Source of the DNA: an uncultured Bacteroidales bacterium
GTDB taxonomy: Bacteria > Bacteroidota > Bacteroidia > Bacteroidales > UBA3663
Length of the DNA: 35,951 bases
Direction: 5' to 3'
Assembly: GCA_902776605.1 (NCBI GenBank)
Contig: CACYQQ010000001.1
Location: 1-35,951 of the forward strand
The notes beneath the pieces were generated by a model. That model made no database searches. It saw only the letters and a program-made list of their open reading frames with translations, and had not been told where the DNA came from. Both the position numbers and the translations under genes were made by a program. This document shows, in pieces, positions 1 to 8,421 of the stretch; position 1 is the first letter of the stretch; each line of letters starts with the position of its first letter.

Positions 1-136
1 CCACACAAACGACACCACATCCTACCAGCGCCAACGTGCTCCACCCACTCACCCATCCGTAGGAGAGCAATGCTCCCGACGCGATGAGCAAGAGGGCCAA
101 ACCCAGCATATAGAGGTGGTAATGGTGCTGTTTCAT
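1..136 (-). CDS. Partial membrane protein, probable sensor histidine kinase (N-terminus only)
   Basis: Only the first 45 codons lie in the window; the gene continues past the left edge. The ATG at 136 overlaps the TGA of the response-regulator gene in an ATGA arrangement, which suggests translational coupling. The visible protein begins MKQHHYHLYM and then shows two hydrophobic stretches (about residues 9-27 and 36-45) separated by a short polar turn, as in the membrane-anchored N-termini of NtrY-type sensor kinases. No kinase domain is in view, so the histidine kinase call rests on gene order (a receiver-domain regulator directly upstream) and on the membrane segments. Another membrane protein is possible. 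Confidence 0.6.
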   Translation of the reverse strand, partial: MKQHHYHLYMLGLALLLIASGALLSYGWVSGWSTLALVGCGVVCV

Positions 137-759
137 ACCAAAGTCCCGAATTTCTTGAGTTTGTTGTAGAGCGTCTGTCGTGATATACCCAGATGCTCGG
201 CAGCATTGACCAGATTGCCGTTTTCCTGTTCGATGACCTTCAGGATGTGCTTCTTTTCCAGTTCCTCGAGCGACAGTTGCTGGTCGGCAGCCAGCCGGTC
301 ATGCAGCGTTGCCGCCTCCGCCACCAACTGAGCCGTCTGTTGTTTGGCCCGATGTTGCTCAATGGCCCTCTCCAGTTTTTCGACCAACACCTCGTTGTTC
401 CACGGTTTGGTGATGAAGTCCTCCGCTCCTTGCTGCACGCTACGCACAGCCAGATCGATGTCGCCGAAGGCGGTAATCAGCACCACCGCCGGCGGATTTG
501 GCATCTCGTTGATGCGGTTGAGCCAAAAGAGACCCTCTTCGCCATCCAACTTCGAGGAGGGCAACACGTTACTGCTACCCACCTTGTCGAAGTTCATGTC
601 CAACAACACCACATCCACGTCCCCGGCTTGCAACAGGGCGGGAATGAGTTTGGGGTCGGGCACCGTCACCACGGTACGGAACACGCCGTTCAGCACCAGT
701 TTCAGGGCTCGGAGCACCGACTGGTTGTCATCGATAATCAGTATCTTATAGGGATTCAT
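133..759 (-). CDS. Response regulator, receiver domain plus Fis-type HTH, no AAA+ domain
   Basis: A 208-residue two-component response regulator. The receiver domain covers about residues 4-125, with the acidic pair D10-D11, the probable phospho-acceptor D54 (VVLLDMNF), T96 and K118 (TKPW). Residues about 165-208 form a Fis-family helix-turn-helix (NAAEHLGISRQTLYNKLKK). The sigma-54-interacting AAA+ domain that sits between these parts in NtrC proteins is absent, so the architecture is like RegA/PrrA/ActR. The loop after D54 is long. The start lies inside the 3' end of the GH3 gene (14-bp overlap) and the stop overlaps the next start, so the three genes are almost certainly one transcript. 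The regulon is unknown; the locus itself is a plausible target. Confidence 0.88.
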   Translation of the reverse strand: MNPYKILIIDDNQSVLRALKLVLNGVFRTVVTVPDPKLIPALLQAGDVDVVLLDMNFDKVGSSNVLPSSKLDGEEGLFWLNRINEMPNPPAVVLITAFGDIDLAVRSVQQGAEDFITKPWNNEVLVEKLERAIEQHRAKQQTAQLVAEAATLHDRLAADQQLSLEELEKKHILKVIEQENGNLVNAAEHLGISRQTLYNKLKKFGTLV

Positions 760-3097
760 TGAAAATCTCGCTGATGGAGAAATAGTGTTCGCGCAAAGGC
801 TGGCTGACCGGCTTGCCCGTCAGGCGGATAGTTTGGTGCAGACGCAGGTCGGCCGACGAGGCACCTATATGCAATGTATAGGCCCCTGGAGCAATGTTCC
901 ACTGGCGCTTGCCTTGGTTCGAATAGTAACCCAACTGCTCGGTGAAGAGACGGATGCGGACCGTGCGGGTCTGACCTGGTTTCAACGACACGCGGGCAAA
1001 GCCCTGCAACTGAATAGGACGAATCGGGAGCCCCTCCTCGGCAGGTGAGAGATAGAGCTGTGCCACCTCGTCCGCCGCGACCGAACCCGTGTTGGTGACT
1101 TGGAACGAGAGGTCAATTGCCTCCGTGTCGGTGCTGAAGACCGAATCCACCTGTAAGTTGCTGTAGTCGAAAGTGGTATAAGACAAACCATAACCGAAAG
1201 GCCAAGCCACACGCGGATCAGGCGTAGCCGAATAGTTGTAACAGAGAGGTTCATAGACCTCAGTGTTGGGATAAGAGACACTCAACTTGGCCGACGGAGC
1301 GACACGACCATACAGGATGTCGGCCACGGCGTTGCCACCCTCCTCACCTGGATACCAGGCCTGAATGACAGCGGCACAACGTTGTGCCAACCCCTCGATG
1401 ACCTGAGCACGACCACCGAAGACCACCAGCACCACTGGTTTGCCCGTAGCGATGAGCGACTCGACAAACTGCTCCTGACGACCCGGCAGACGCAGACCCG
1501 GACGGTCGCGGTTCTCGCCACACAACAGCACATTCTCACCCACGGCAGCGACAATGACGTCGGCCTGACGTGCCAAACGGAGCGCCTCCTTGGGGTCGGC
1601 CTTCTCGCCCGACTCCACACGACGCTGCAAGTTCTTGTACTGACGGGCACGCTGGTCGCCGTCCAGAGCAATCTTGGTCTCAATGCCTTCCGTCCAATCA
1701 CAACCGCGCGTATAGAGCAGCGAAGCCCCTTGCGGTTGACTCTTCTCCATGCCCTCACGCAAAGAAACAATGTGCGGGTGCTCGGCATCGACCTCTGCCT
1801 TCTTCCAGAAATAGAGCATGGCCGGGTAAGAATAGTCGCCACACATGGCCCACATCGAGTTGGCATTCGGACCCGTGAGCAACACCTTGGGCGTACCCTT
1901 CAGCGGCAATATGCCGTTGTTCTGAAGCAACACAACCGACTGAGTGGCAATATCATACGCCGTTTTTCGCTCTTCGGGCGAATCCAGTACGATAGGGTCG
2001 GTGCTATAGAGATAAGGATGCTCGTCCAACAAGCCCGACACATATTTGTGACGCAACACATTCTTGACCGCACGTTCCAACGTCTCGGGCTGAATCAACC
2101 CCTCGTCCAACGCCTGCTGTAGGTAGGCGTAGTTAGAACCACGCGGAAAATCGACGTCGTTGCCAGCCTGGATGGCAGCCACGGCTTTGTGCAGACGGTC
2201 CGGCTGGTCGGGCAACTGGTCTATGGAACCGTAGTCGCTCACCATCATTCCGTTGAAACCCACATAGTTGTGCAGAATATCCTGCATAATCTCCGAGTTG
2301 GCGACACACTTGGTGCCATGCACCGCATGGTAACCCGTCATCACCACCCGACTGCCTGCCAGACGAATCATTGCCTCGTGGGGCAACAGGATCTCCTCCA
2401 TCAGCTCCTTCTCGTCGGCATCACCGCCACCTCCGTAACCCAGGAAGTGCTTCGAGCAGGTCGCTACACCGCGTTTCAAGTCGCCCTGTTGCAAACCCTT
2501 GGCAAAGGCCACACCCATCACGGCCGAGAGGTAAGCATCCTCACCATACGACTCCTCCAGTCGGTTGAAACTGGGATTTCGGCACACATCAACCATCGGC
2601 GAGAGTGACAGCACGCCACCCATCCGGCGCATGTCGGTAGCCGTCTGCCAGGTCTTCCGTTCTGCCAGTTCGGGGTTGAACGAACCCGCCTGACCAATCT
2701 GTTGCGGATAGACCGTTGCGCCACGGGCATTGACGCCCGACAATACCTCCTCGTGGAAGAGGGCGGGAATGCCGTTCGGCGTATTCTCCATGAGCCATTT
2801 CTGCATCTTGACCACCTGGTCGCGCCACACGTTGGCATCCCACGGTTTCTGGGAGGCGAACTGTGAGAAATGACCAATGCCGTCGGCCAGTTCGGCACGG
2901 CACTTGGCCTCGTCCAAGTTCCCTTGTTCATCAAAGTACTCGTTCATATAACCGCTTCGCAACTGAGCAATGCGTTCGGCATTAGACATGTTCCGATAGA
3001 GTTGATCTATACGCTGTTCCATATCGTCGGAGCTCTTGGTTCCGCAACCTGCCATACATACGGCAAGCGAAAGAAGGGGGAATAGTTTGTTATTCAT
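746..3097 (-). CDS. Glycoside hydrolase family 3 lipoprotein (beta-glucosidase/beta-xylosidase type)
   Basis: A 783-residue GH3 enzyme that removes non-reducing terminal beta-linked sugars; the exact specificity (glucoside or xyloside) cannot be read from the sequence. The start is placed at 3097 because it gives a clean lipoprotein signal peptide (MNNKLFPLLSLAVCMAGC, Cys18) and lies just downstream of a good promoter; an upstream in-frame ATG at 3184 lies beyond that promoter. The (beta/alpha)8 domain carries a KHFLGYGGG segment, and the nucleophile is predicted as D288 in GMMVSDYGS. The alpha/beta sandwich domain follows, and the C-terminal fibronectin-III-like domain starts after PFGYGLSYTTF. 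It is probably anchored in the periplasm or outer membrane. The 3' end overlaps the regulator gene by 14 bp. Confidence 0.93.
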   Translation of the reverse strand: MNNKLFPLLSLAVCMAGCGTKSSDDMEQRIDQLYRNMSNAERIAQLRSGYMNEYFDEQGNLDEAKCRAELADGIGHFSQFASQKPWDANVWRDQVVKMQKWLMENTPNGIPALFHEEVLSGVNARGATVYPQQIGQAGSFNPELAERKTWQTATDMRRMGGVLSLSPMVDVCRNPSFNRLEESYGEDAYLSAVMGVAFAKGLQQGDLKRGVATCSKHFLGYGGGGDADEKELMEEILLPHEAMIRLAGSRVVMTGYHAVHGTKCVANSEIMQDILHNYVGFNGMMVSDYGSIDQLPDQPDRLHKAVAAIQAGNDVDFPRGSNYAYLQQALDEGLIQPETLERAVKNVLRHKYVSGLLDEHPYLYSTDPIVLDSPEERKTAYDIATQSVVLLQNNGILPLKGTPKVLLTGPNANSMWAMCGDYSYPAMLYFWKKAEVDAEHPHIVSLREGMEKSQPQGASLLYTRGCDWTEGIETKIALDGDQRARQYKNLQRRVESGEKADPKEALRLARQADVIVAAVGENVLLCGENRDRPGLRLPGRQEQFVESLIATGKPVVLVVFGGRAQVIEGLAQRCAAVIQAWYPGEEGGNAVADILYGRVAPSAKLSVSYPNTEVYEPLCYNYSATPDPRVAWPFGYGLSYTTFDYSNLQVDSVFSTDTEAIDLSFQVTNTGSVAADEVAQLYLSPAEEGLPIRPIQLQGFARVSLKPGQTRTVRIRLFTEQLGYYSNQGKRQWNIAPGAYTLHIGASSADLRLHQTIRLTGKPVSQPLREHYFSISEIFNESL

Positions 3098-3118
3098 AAA
3101 GAGTGAAATTGTCCATGC

Positions 3119-3150
3119 CAAAGGTACACTTTTTCCGACAATTATGCAAA
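3119..3150 (-). promoter_or_regulatory. Bacteroidota-type promoter for the GH3-regulator operon
   Basis: On the minus strand TTTG (3147-3150) is followed after exactly 20 bases by TACCTTTG (3119-3126), matching the Bacteroidota sigma-ABfr pattern TTTG-N19-21-TAnnTTTG. Transcription would begin about 15 bases before the ATG at 3097. Confidence 0.72.
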
Positions 3151-3252
3151 CAGAAGGGCCAAATATTGCACAAAATGCAAACATTGTGGTAAGATAATGT
3201 TATAAAATGTAAAATATCAGCCCGAAAAATGGGCATTTGCAAGAAAAATAAC

Positions 3253-3260
3253 TATCTTCG
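3253..3260 (+). promoter_or_regulatory. Possible -7 box for the GH51 gene
   Basis: TATCTTCG resembles TAnnTTTG and lies 48 bases before the GH51 start, but no -33 TTTG sits at the usual distance (the nearest ends 13 bases upstream). The promoter may need an activator; the divergently encoded regulator is one candidate. Confidence 0.35.
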
Positions 3261-3308
3261 CTGTCGCGCAATCGACATATCACACCTATTTATATATACA
3301 TTATTTCT

Positions 3309-5303
3309 ATGAAATCACTCTTGACATTATCTTTGGCGACGATGCTGGCAGTGCCCGCATTGGCGCAGAAAGTACCAGCTGGCGGCAAAGCCATCAGCCC
3401 AGACATGATTGGTATCTTCTTCGAGGACATCAGTTACTCGGCCGACGGTGGCTTGAACGCCGACCTTATCCAGAACGGTTCGTTCGAATACAACGGTGCC
3501 ATCCGCGACGAGTGGGGTGCCACTACGGCTTGGCGTCAACTCCGTCCCGGCCACTCACTCGGCACCTTCGAGGTGAAGGGCCAGTCTCCGCTCAACGAGA
3601 ACAATCCCAACTACTTGCACATCACCGTCGAGCGTGTAGGTCACTACTACGACTACAACGGTTGGACCGGTTACGGCCTCCGCAACGACGGCTGGGATGG
3701 CATCTCGGTCAAGGCTGGCGAGAAATATGACTTCTCCATGTTCGCCCGTCCTGCCAAGGGTCTCATGCAGGCCCGCGTCGTGCTGGTGGGCGAGAAAGAG
3801 GTAGAGGCCGAAGGTCCTCGTGGCAAGTACAAGCGCCGCGAACCTGTCATCCTGGCCGAAGACACCTTGAAACTCAATGCCGGCGCTACTTGGCAGAAGT
3901 ATGCTTGCACCCTGACTGCCAACCAGTCATGGCAGAAGGCTCACCTCGAAGTGCTCTTCCTCACCGTAGGCACCGTCGATGTCGATATGTTCGCCCTCGT
4001 GCCACAAGACACCTACAAGGGGCATGGCCTCCGCCGCGACCTCTGTGAGGCGCTGGCTGGCCTGCAACCTAAGTTCATGCGCTTCCCAGGCGGCTGTGTC
4101 GTACACGGCGGTGGCGACGGATTCTGGAACACCTATATGTGGAAGAACACCATCGGACCGAAAGAGGCACGCAAACAGATGAAGAACACCTGGGGCTACA
4201 ACCAGAGCTTCGGTTTGGGCTACTTCGAGTACTTCCAGTTGTGCGAGGACATGGGTTGCGAACCATTGCCTATCCTCCCTTGCGGCGTATCGTGCCAAGG
4301 CACCAACGGTGGCTGGGGCATGAAGGGTCAGGCACAGGATGTCTGCCCGATGGAAGACATGGAGCAGTGGACGCAGGATGCCCTCGACCTCATCGAGTGG
4401 GCCAACGGCGACGTTACCACCACCTGGGGCAAGAAGCGTGCCGAGGCTGGTCACCCCAAGCCCTTCAACCTCAAGTACCTGGGCATCGGCAACGAGGAGC
4501 GTATCTCGCCGGAGTTCACCGAGCGCTTTAAATATATGTACGAGCGCATCACCAAGGCCTACCCCGACATCATCATCGTGGGCACCGCCGGTCCAGGTTC
4601 ACATCCTAAGAACTGGGACTACGAGAACGGCTGGAAATTGGCCGACGAGATTGGTCTCCCCATCATGGACGAGCACTACTATGAGCCACGCGAATACTTC
4701 CAGACCAGCAAGCAGTACGACTCCTATCCACGCGACCGCAAGACCAAGGTCTATCTGGGCGAGTATGCTGCCAAGGACAAGAAACTCATCGATGCCCTCT
4801 CGGAGGCCCTCTACCTCATTCACGTAGAGCGCAACGGCGACGTTGTCTGCATGACCAGCTACGCCCCACTCTTTGCCAAGAAGGGTCACTACAGCGGGAA
4901 CCCCGACCTCATCTACTTCGACAACGACACCACCATCCTCACCTGCAGCTACTACGTACAGCAGCTGTTCGGTCAGCACTTCGGCGACTACTACTATGAC
5001 CCTGCCATCAGCAAGGACAACAAGAACGTCGATGCCAGCATCGTGCTCAACTCCAAGAAGAAGGAACTCTACATCAAGGTGGCCAACATCGGCGACAAGG
5101 CCGAGTCGCTCCAGTTCGACCTGAGCAAGTTCAGCGTCAAGAAGAACGCCACCCTCATCACCCTCACGGGCACCGACCCGATGGCCGAGAACAACTTCGA
5201 CGCTCAGCCTATCCAACCTCAGACCTCTGCCCTCACGGTCGGCAAGGCGCTGAAGTTCGAGGCAAAGCCTTATTCGTTCTCCGTCATCAAGATCAAGCTG
5301 TAA
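3309..5303 (+). CDS. Exported GH51 alpha-L-arabinofuranosidase
   Basis: A 664-residue enzyme that releases terminal alpha-L-arabinofuranose from arabinan, arabinoxylan or arabinogalactan. A signal peptide (MKSLLTLSLATMLAVPALA, cleaved before QKVP) sends it to the periplasm. The sequence begins with the family hallmark GIFFEDISYSADGGLNADLI, followed by a carbohydrate-binding-like beta-sandwich insert at about residues 75-225 and a TIM barrel. The predicted acid/base is E396 in LGIGNEER and the nucleophile is E485 in VYLGEYAA. The C-terminal beta-sandwich domain covers about residues 540-664. The length is normal for Bacteroidota GH51 proteins. The gene is divergent from the GH3 operon, and a strong terminator follows it, so it looks monocistronic. 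Confidence 0.94.
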   Translation: MKSLLTLSLATMLAVPALAQKVPAGGKAISPDMIGIFFEDISYSADGGLNADLIQNGSFEYNGAIRDEWGATTAWRQLRPGHSLGTFEVKGQSPLNENNPNYLHITVERVGHYYDYNGWTGYGLRNDGWDGISVKAGEKYDFSMFARPAKGLMQARVVLVGEKEVEAEGPRGKYKRREPVILAEDTLKLNAGATWQKYACTLTANQSWQKAHLEVLFLTVGTVDVDMFALVPQDTYKGHGLRRDLCEALAGLQPKFMRFPGGCVVHGGGDGFWNTYMWKNTIGPKEARKQMKNTWGYNQSFGLGYFEYFQLCEDMGCEPLPILPCGVSCQGTNGGWGMKGQAQDVCPMEDMEQWTQDALDLIEWANGDVTTTWGKKRAEAGHPKPFNLKYLGIGNEERISPEFTERFKYMYERITKAYPDIIIVGTAGPGSHPKNWDYENGWKLADEIGLPIMDEHYYEPREYFQTSKQYDSYPRDRKTKVYLGEYAAKDKKLIDALSEALYLIHVERNGDVVCMTSYAPLFAKKGHYSGNPDLIYFDNDTTILTCSYYVQQLFGQHFGDYYYDPAISKDNKNVDASIVLNSKKKELYIKVANIGDKAESLQFDLSKFSVKKNATLITLTGTDPMAENNFDAQPIQPQTSALTVGKALKFEAKPYSFSVIKIKL

Positions 5304-5338
5304 CGACACGGCTGTTCCCCGTTGGAACGAACCACTAC

Positions 5339-5377
5339 ACTCGCCTGCCTATCCCCCATAGGCAGGCGAGTTTTTTT
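5339..5377 (+). terminator. Rho-independent terminator after GH51
   Basis: A perfect 13-bp stem (5340-5352 with 5358-5370, extendable by one A-T pair), a CCCCC loop and a run of seven T. It lies 36 bases after the GH51 stop. Confidence 0.92.
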
Positions 5378-5411
5378 CCACCTCCAACCTCGCCCCACCC
5401 TTCATCCTCTC

Positions 5412-5540
5412 TCGCGGTAATGAAAGAGTCGCATTTGAATCGGAATTGGGTACGTATTTGCCTATTGTCGGGTATCACATTTTTTCAATCACCAATCGTT
5501 ACCCAATCGATACCCAATCGATACCCGACCCTCACCGCGA
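5412..5540. repeat. Nested inverted repeats and short iteron-like direct repeats
   Basis: This lies in the 726-bp gene-free stretch between GH51 and the TonB receptor. TCGCGGT (5412-5418) pairs with ACCGCGA (5534-5540), and GTCGGGTATC (5467-5476) with GATACCCGAC (5520-5529). ATTGGGTA (5445-5452) is the complement of TACCCAAT, which occurs twice (5500-5507 and 5511-5518) as part of an 11-bp direct repeat TACCCAATCGA. The different pairings exclude each other. I see no credible ORF here. The function is unknown: protein-binding site, structured RNA or decayed element. Confidence 0.6.
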
Positions 5541-5688
5541 TAGGGGGTCAAGGGTGGGGCAAGGGAGAATACAGTCCTGTCGCTACACGCTTGAAACATG
5601 GAAATAGCAAAATGATAGCGTGAAGGGGAATTAACGTTCAAAATAGAGAAAAAAACTATAGAAACAGAGGTTAGATGGAGAAATCATC

Positions 5689-5771
5689 TATCTTTGCACC
5701 TCCAAAAACATTTCAGTTGAAAAAGGAACTTCGGTTTGCAACCCATTTGCAAAACATAGATAGTATCTTTG
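5689..5771 (+). promoter_or_regulatory. Two -7-like boxes, TATCTTTGCACC, 75 bp apart
   Basis: The same 12-base string TATCTTTGCACC occurs at 5689-5700 and 5764-5775, each matching the TAnnTTTG -7 element. Neither has a TTTG at the ideal upstream distance: for the second, TTTG ends 14 or 25 bases upstream. Use of either would give the downstream TonB receptor mRNA a leader of at least 250 bases. Confidence 0.45.
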
Positions 5772-5939
5772 CACCGCGATACACTTCAAGGTGCGTCTAA
5801 AACTGGCTTTAATCAAAACAAAAACTTCTAACAATCGCCTTATTGTACGAAGTGAAGAAACCCTATTCCCCGACATGGCCATAAGGGGGAGGGATGAACC
5901 ACACTCGCCTCGGCGGTTTTAGAACCTTCGTTTTTTTAC

Positions 5940-5999
5940 AGACATTTTCTCGCCATAACATAAAGCAAGCTTTCTGTCTATGGCTTAACGAAAACGTTC
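5940..5999 (-). repeat. 60-bp dispersed intergenic repeat, copy in the TonB receptor leader
   Basis: Read on the minus strand, these 60 bases are identical to 17684-17743 within the tandem array near the HAD phosphatase. The flanking bases outside the 60 are only similar. The repeat contains self-complementary parts (GCCATA with TATGGC; AAAGC with GCTTT) and begins with ACGTTTTCGTT. It ends 30 bases before the TonB receptor start codon, so it would be in that mRNA's leader. Confidence 0.85.
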
Positions 6000-6029
6000 A
6001 AAATCAAAAACAATTACGAGCAACAAGAA

Positions 6030-8252
6030 ATGAGAAAATTATTGGCTTTATTGGGACTATTACTGATTTGCCACAACATCGAAGCAGCTAAAATTACTGG
6101 TGTCGTCAAGGACCGAAACGGAATGACTATTCCATTTGTATCGGTGGCAGAAAAAGGAACTACCAACGGTGCTATGTCCGATGCGGACGGCCGATTCGTC
6201 ATTAAGGTAAAGACATTGCCCACCACCCTGGCCTTCAACTGCGTCGGGTTCAACGACGTAGAGCAGTCGGTCTCCAAGAATGTAGAAAAGATTACGGTAG
6301 AGATGGAAGAAAAGACCTCTCTGCTGGACGAAGTGCAGATTGTATCCAAGTATGGACGCAGCCGCACCGACAACGTCATCATCGGCGTGGAGAACATCCA
6401 GATGGCCGAGATGGCCAAGATGCCTGCCCTAATGGGCGAAAGGGACATCATCAAGTCCATCCAGTTACTGCCCGGCATCAAGTCGGAGGGCGATGGTTCG
6501 TGCGGTTTTCAGGTGCGCGGCGGTACGGCAGCGCAGAACCTCATCCTGATTGACGATGCTCCGATCTATAATGCGGGTCACTTGATGGGTGTGTTCTCGA
6601 CCTTCAATGACGATGCCTTGACCAACGCCTCGCTCTACAAAGGTGCCATCCCGGCGCAGTTCGGCGATGCCTCGTCGTCGGTGTTCGACATCAAGACCCG
6701 CAACGGCGCCATGGACGAGTATTTCGGCAACGCCACCGTCGGACTCCTGTCGTCGAAGTTCACCTTGCACGGACCCATCGTCAAGGAGAAGGCTTCGTTC
6801 TTCCTCTCGGCCCGTCGCACCTATTTCGAGATCTTCCTGAAACCGACCGAGAAGTACCGCGACAAGGTGTTGAACTTCTACGACATCAACTCGAAAGTCA
6901 CCTACAAACCCACCAAGAACGGCACCCTGAACGTCATGTTCTTCCGTGGTCGTGACAACATGGACATGGGCAACCACATTGCCGAAATCCATTGGGGCAA
7001 CACGGCAGCCACGGCAGACTACAAACACAGCTTCAACCACACGGTGAGCGCCAAGACTTCGTTGATTTACAGCAAGTACGACTTCAAGGAGTCGATGGAC
7101 ATCCTGAAAATCAAAGAAAGTTTCGGCGGCAACCTCATCCACCATGCTGCCCGTGAGGAGGTGGTCGTCTCTCCTACGGACGGACTGAAGTTCAACGTTG
7201 GCGCTCAGTTTGACCACGTCAGCCTCACGTCGGGCGAGTTTGAATACAGTAATGGCCACAAGGAAAAGGAGCAGCGCAAGGGCGACGAGATCTCCTATTG
7301 GGCAGGAGGAGACTGGACCGCCGAGTGCGGATTGGAACTCTCGGCCAGTGTGCGAGGCATTGTGTTTAAGGCACTTAACGACGAGAGCAAGAAACAATAC
7401 GCCCTTTGGGAACCGCGCTTCAGCGTCAAGTACGCCTTGACCGACAACCAGAGCATCAAGGCGGGTTACTGTCGCACCTCGCAGTTCGTGCAGGCCATCA
7501 TGGACAACGGTATGTCGTCCCCCATCGGACGCTCCATCATGGCGGGCAAGAACATCAAACCGCAGGTGTCGGACCAAGTGAGCGCCGGTTTTGCCACCGA
7601 GATATTGGACCAGAAATATGAGTTCAGCATCGAGGGCTACTACAAGAAAATCGACAACGTCTATGACTACGTGGACGGCAAGACGCAGTTCTCGTCCATG
7701 TATATGGAGGAGTTGGTCACCAAGGGAATGGGCCGTGCCTATGGTGTGGAGTGCTTTGCCAAAAAGAACGCAGGAGACTTCTCTGGCTGGATTTCCTACA
7801 CCCTGTCGTGGTCGGAGAACAAAGTAAATGGCATCAGCAACAACCGCTGGTACACCGCTGCCAACGACCGCCGGCACGATGTCTCGATCGTCGCTATGTA
7901 CAAGTTGAACAAGACTTGGGACTTCTCAGCCACTTGGGTTTATACTTCGGGACAGGCTTTGACGGCACCGAGCGCGAAGTATGACCTCGACGAGTTCACA
8001 CACTATTATTATGCCGAGCGAAACGGATACCGCGCTCCTGCCTATCACCGCATGGACATCGGTGCCACCAATACCAAAGAGCGGCCTCGCTACACCCGCA
8101 TTTGGTCTTTCGGTATCTACAACCTCTACAATCACTATAATCCCTACGTCATCACCTTCGAGAACGATGACGAGAAAGCCACGGGCACCAAGACTACCCA
8201 GTACTCGCTGTTCGGTCTGATACCTTCGGTTTCCTATACAATAAAGTTTTAA
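6030..8252 (+). CDS. TonB-dependent outer-membrane receptor with carboxypeptidase-regulatory-like domain
   Basis: A 740-residue TonB-dependent transporter. It has a signal peptide (about 1-19), a CarboxypepD_reg-like beta-sandwich (about 21-95, beginning KITGVVKDRNG with the family pattern SDADGRF), a plug domain (about 115-235, with PGIKSEGDGSCGFQVRGG), and a 22-strand beta-barrel to the C-terminal Phe (SVSYTIKF). It is much shorter than SusC proteins and lacks their EVVVVGYG signature; it is closest to the receptor class paired with DUF4249 lipoproteins, and such a gene follows 169 bp downstream. The pair probably takes up one substrate, but which (peptide, siderophore, glycan) is not evident from sequence. 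Confidence 0.92.
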   Translation: MRKLLALLGLLLICHNIEAAKITGVVKDRNGMTIPFVSVAEKGTTNGAMSDADGRFVIKVKTLPTTLAFNCVGFNDVEQSVSKNVEKITVEMEEKTSLLDEVQIVSKYGRSRTDNVIIGVENIQMAEMAKMPALMGERDIIKSIQLLPGIKSEGDGSCGFQVRGGTAAQNLILIDDAPIYNAGHLMGVFSTFNDDALTNASLYKGAIPAQFGDASSSVFDIKTRNGAMDEYFGNATVGLLSSKFTLHGPIVKEKASFFLSARRTYFEIFLKPTEKYRDKVLNFYDINSKVTYKPTKNGTLNVMFFRGRDNMDMGNHIAEIHWGNTAATADYKHSFNHTVSAKTSLIYSKYDFKESMDILKIKESFGGNLIHHAAREEVVVSPTDGLKFNVGAQFDHVSLTSGEFEYSNGHKEKEQRKGDEISYWAGGDWTAECGLELSASVRGIVFKALNDESKKQYALWEPRFSVKYALTDNQSIKAGYCRTSQFVQAIMDNGMSSPIGRSIMAGKNIKPQVSDQVSAGFATEILDQKYEFSIEGYYKKIDNVYDYVDGKTQFSSMYMEELVTKGMGRAYGVECFAKKNAGDFSGWISYTLSWSENKVNGISNNRWYTAANDRRHDVSIVAMYKLNKTWDFSATWVYTSGQALTAPSAKYDLDEFTHYYYAERNGYRAPAYHRMDIGATNTKERPRYTRIWSFGIYNLYNHYNPYVITFENDDEKATGTKTTQYSLFGLIPSVSYTIKF

Positions 8253-8288
8253 GGTCGCTTCGCTGGTGAGGTTGCTTCGCTGGTAAGG
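8253..8288 (+). repeat. Two tandem 17-bp units containing GCTTCGC mini-hairpins
   Basis: Directly after the receptor stop, a unit of the form GGTyGCTTCGCTGGTrAGG is repeated with a 17-base period. Each unit holds GCTTCGC (8257-8263 and 8274-8280), the complement of GCGAAGC, a heptamer known to fold into an unusually stable DNA mini-hairpin. Confidence 0.7.
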
Positions 8289-8415
8289 TTTTAAGGTTAT
8301 GAGGATAGTTACATTAAGATGCCATATGCTGGTATAATACCTTATAACCTAATAACCTTAAAACCTTACAACCTCAATATAAACCTAATAACCTTAAAAC
8401 CTCAATATAAACCTA
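8283..8415. repeat. 18-bp inverted repeat and direct repeats rich in AACCTTAAAACC
   Basis: 8283-8300 is the perfect reverse complement of 8352-8369. A 19-base direct repeat (8348-8366 and 8384-8402) and a 13-base one (8375-8387 and 8403-8415) follow, all from the same low-complexity vocabulary. The block fills the gap between the receptor and the DUF4249 gene. It could form a long RNA hairpin that weakens read-through between the two genes. Confidence 0.75.
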
Positions 8416-8421
8416 AAAATT

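Noticed and set aside
3098-3184. Longer GH3 start at 3184
   Set aside because: It would place the promoter inside the gene and bury the lipoprotein signal peptide 29 residues in.
5420-5623. 67-codon ORF after GH51
   Set aside because: It runs through the palindrome and iteron region and has no protein-like features.
6465-7877. Long (470-codon) open frame antisense to the TonB receptor
   Set aside because: It is a shadow created by codon bias of the receptor gene; the sequence is Val/His/Arg-rich with no domain, while the plus-strand protein is clearly real.
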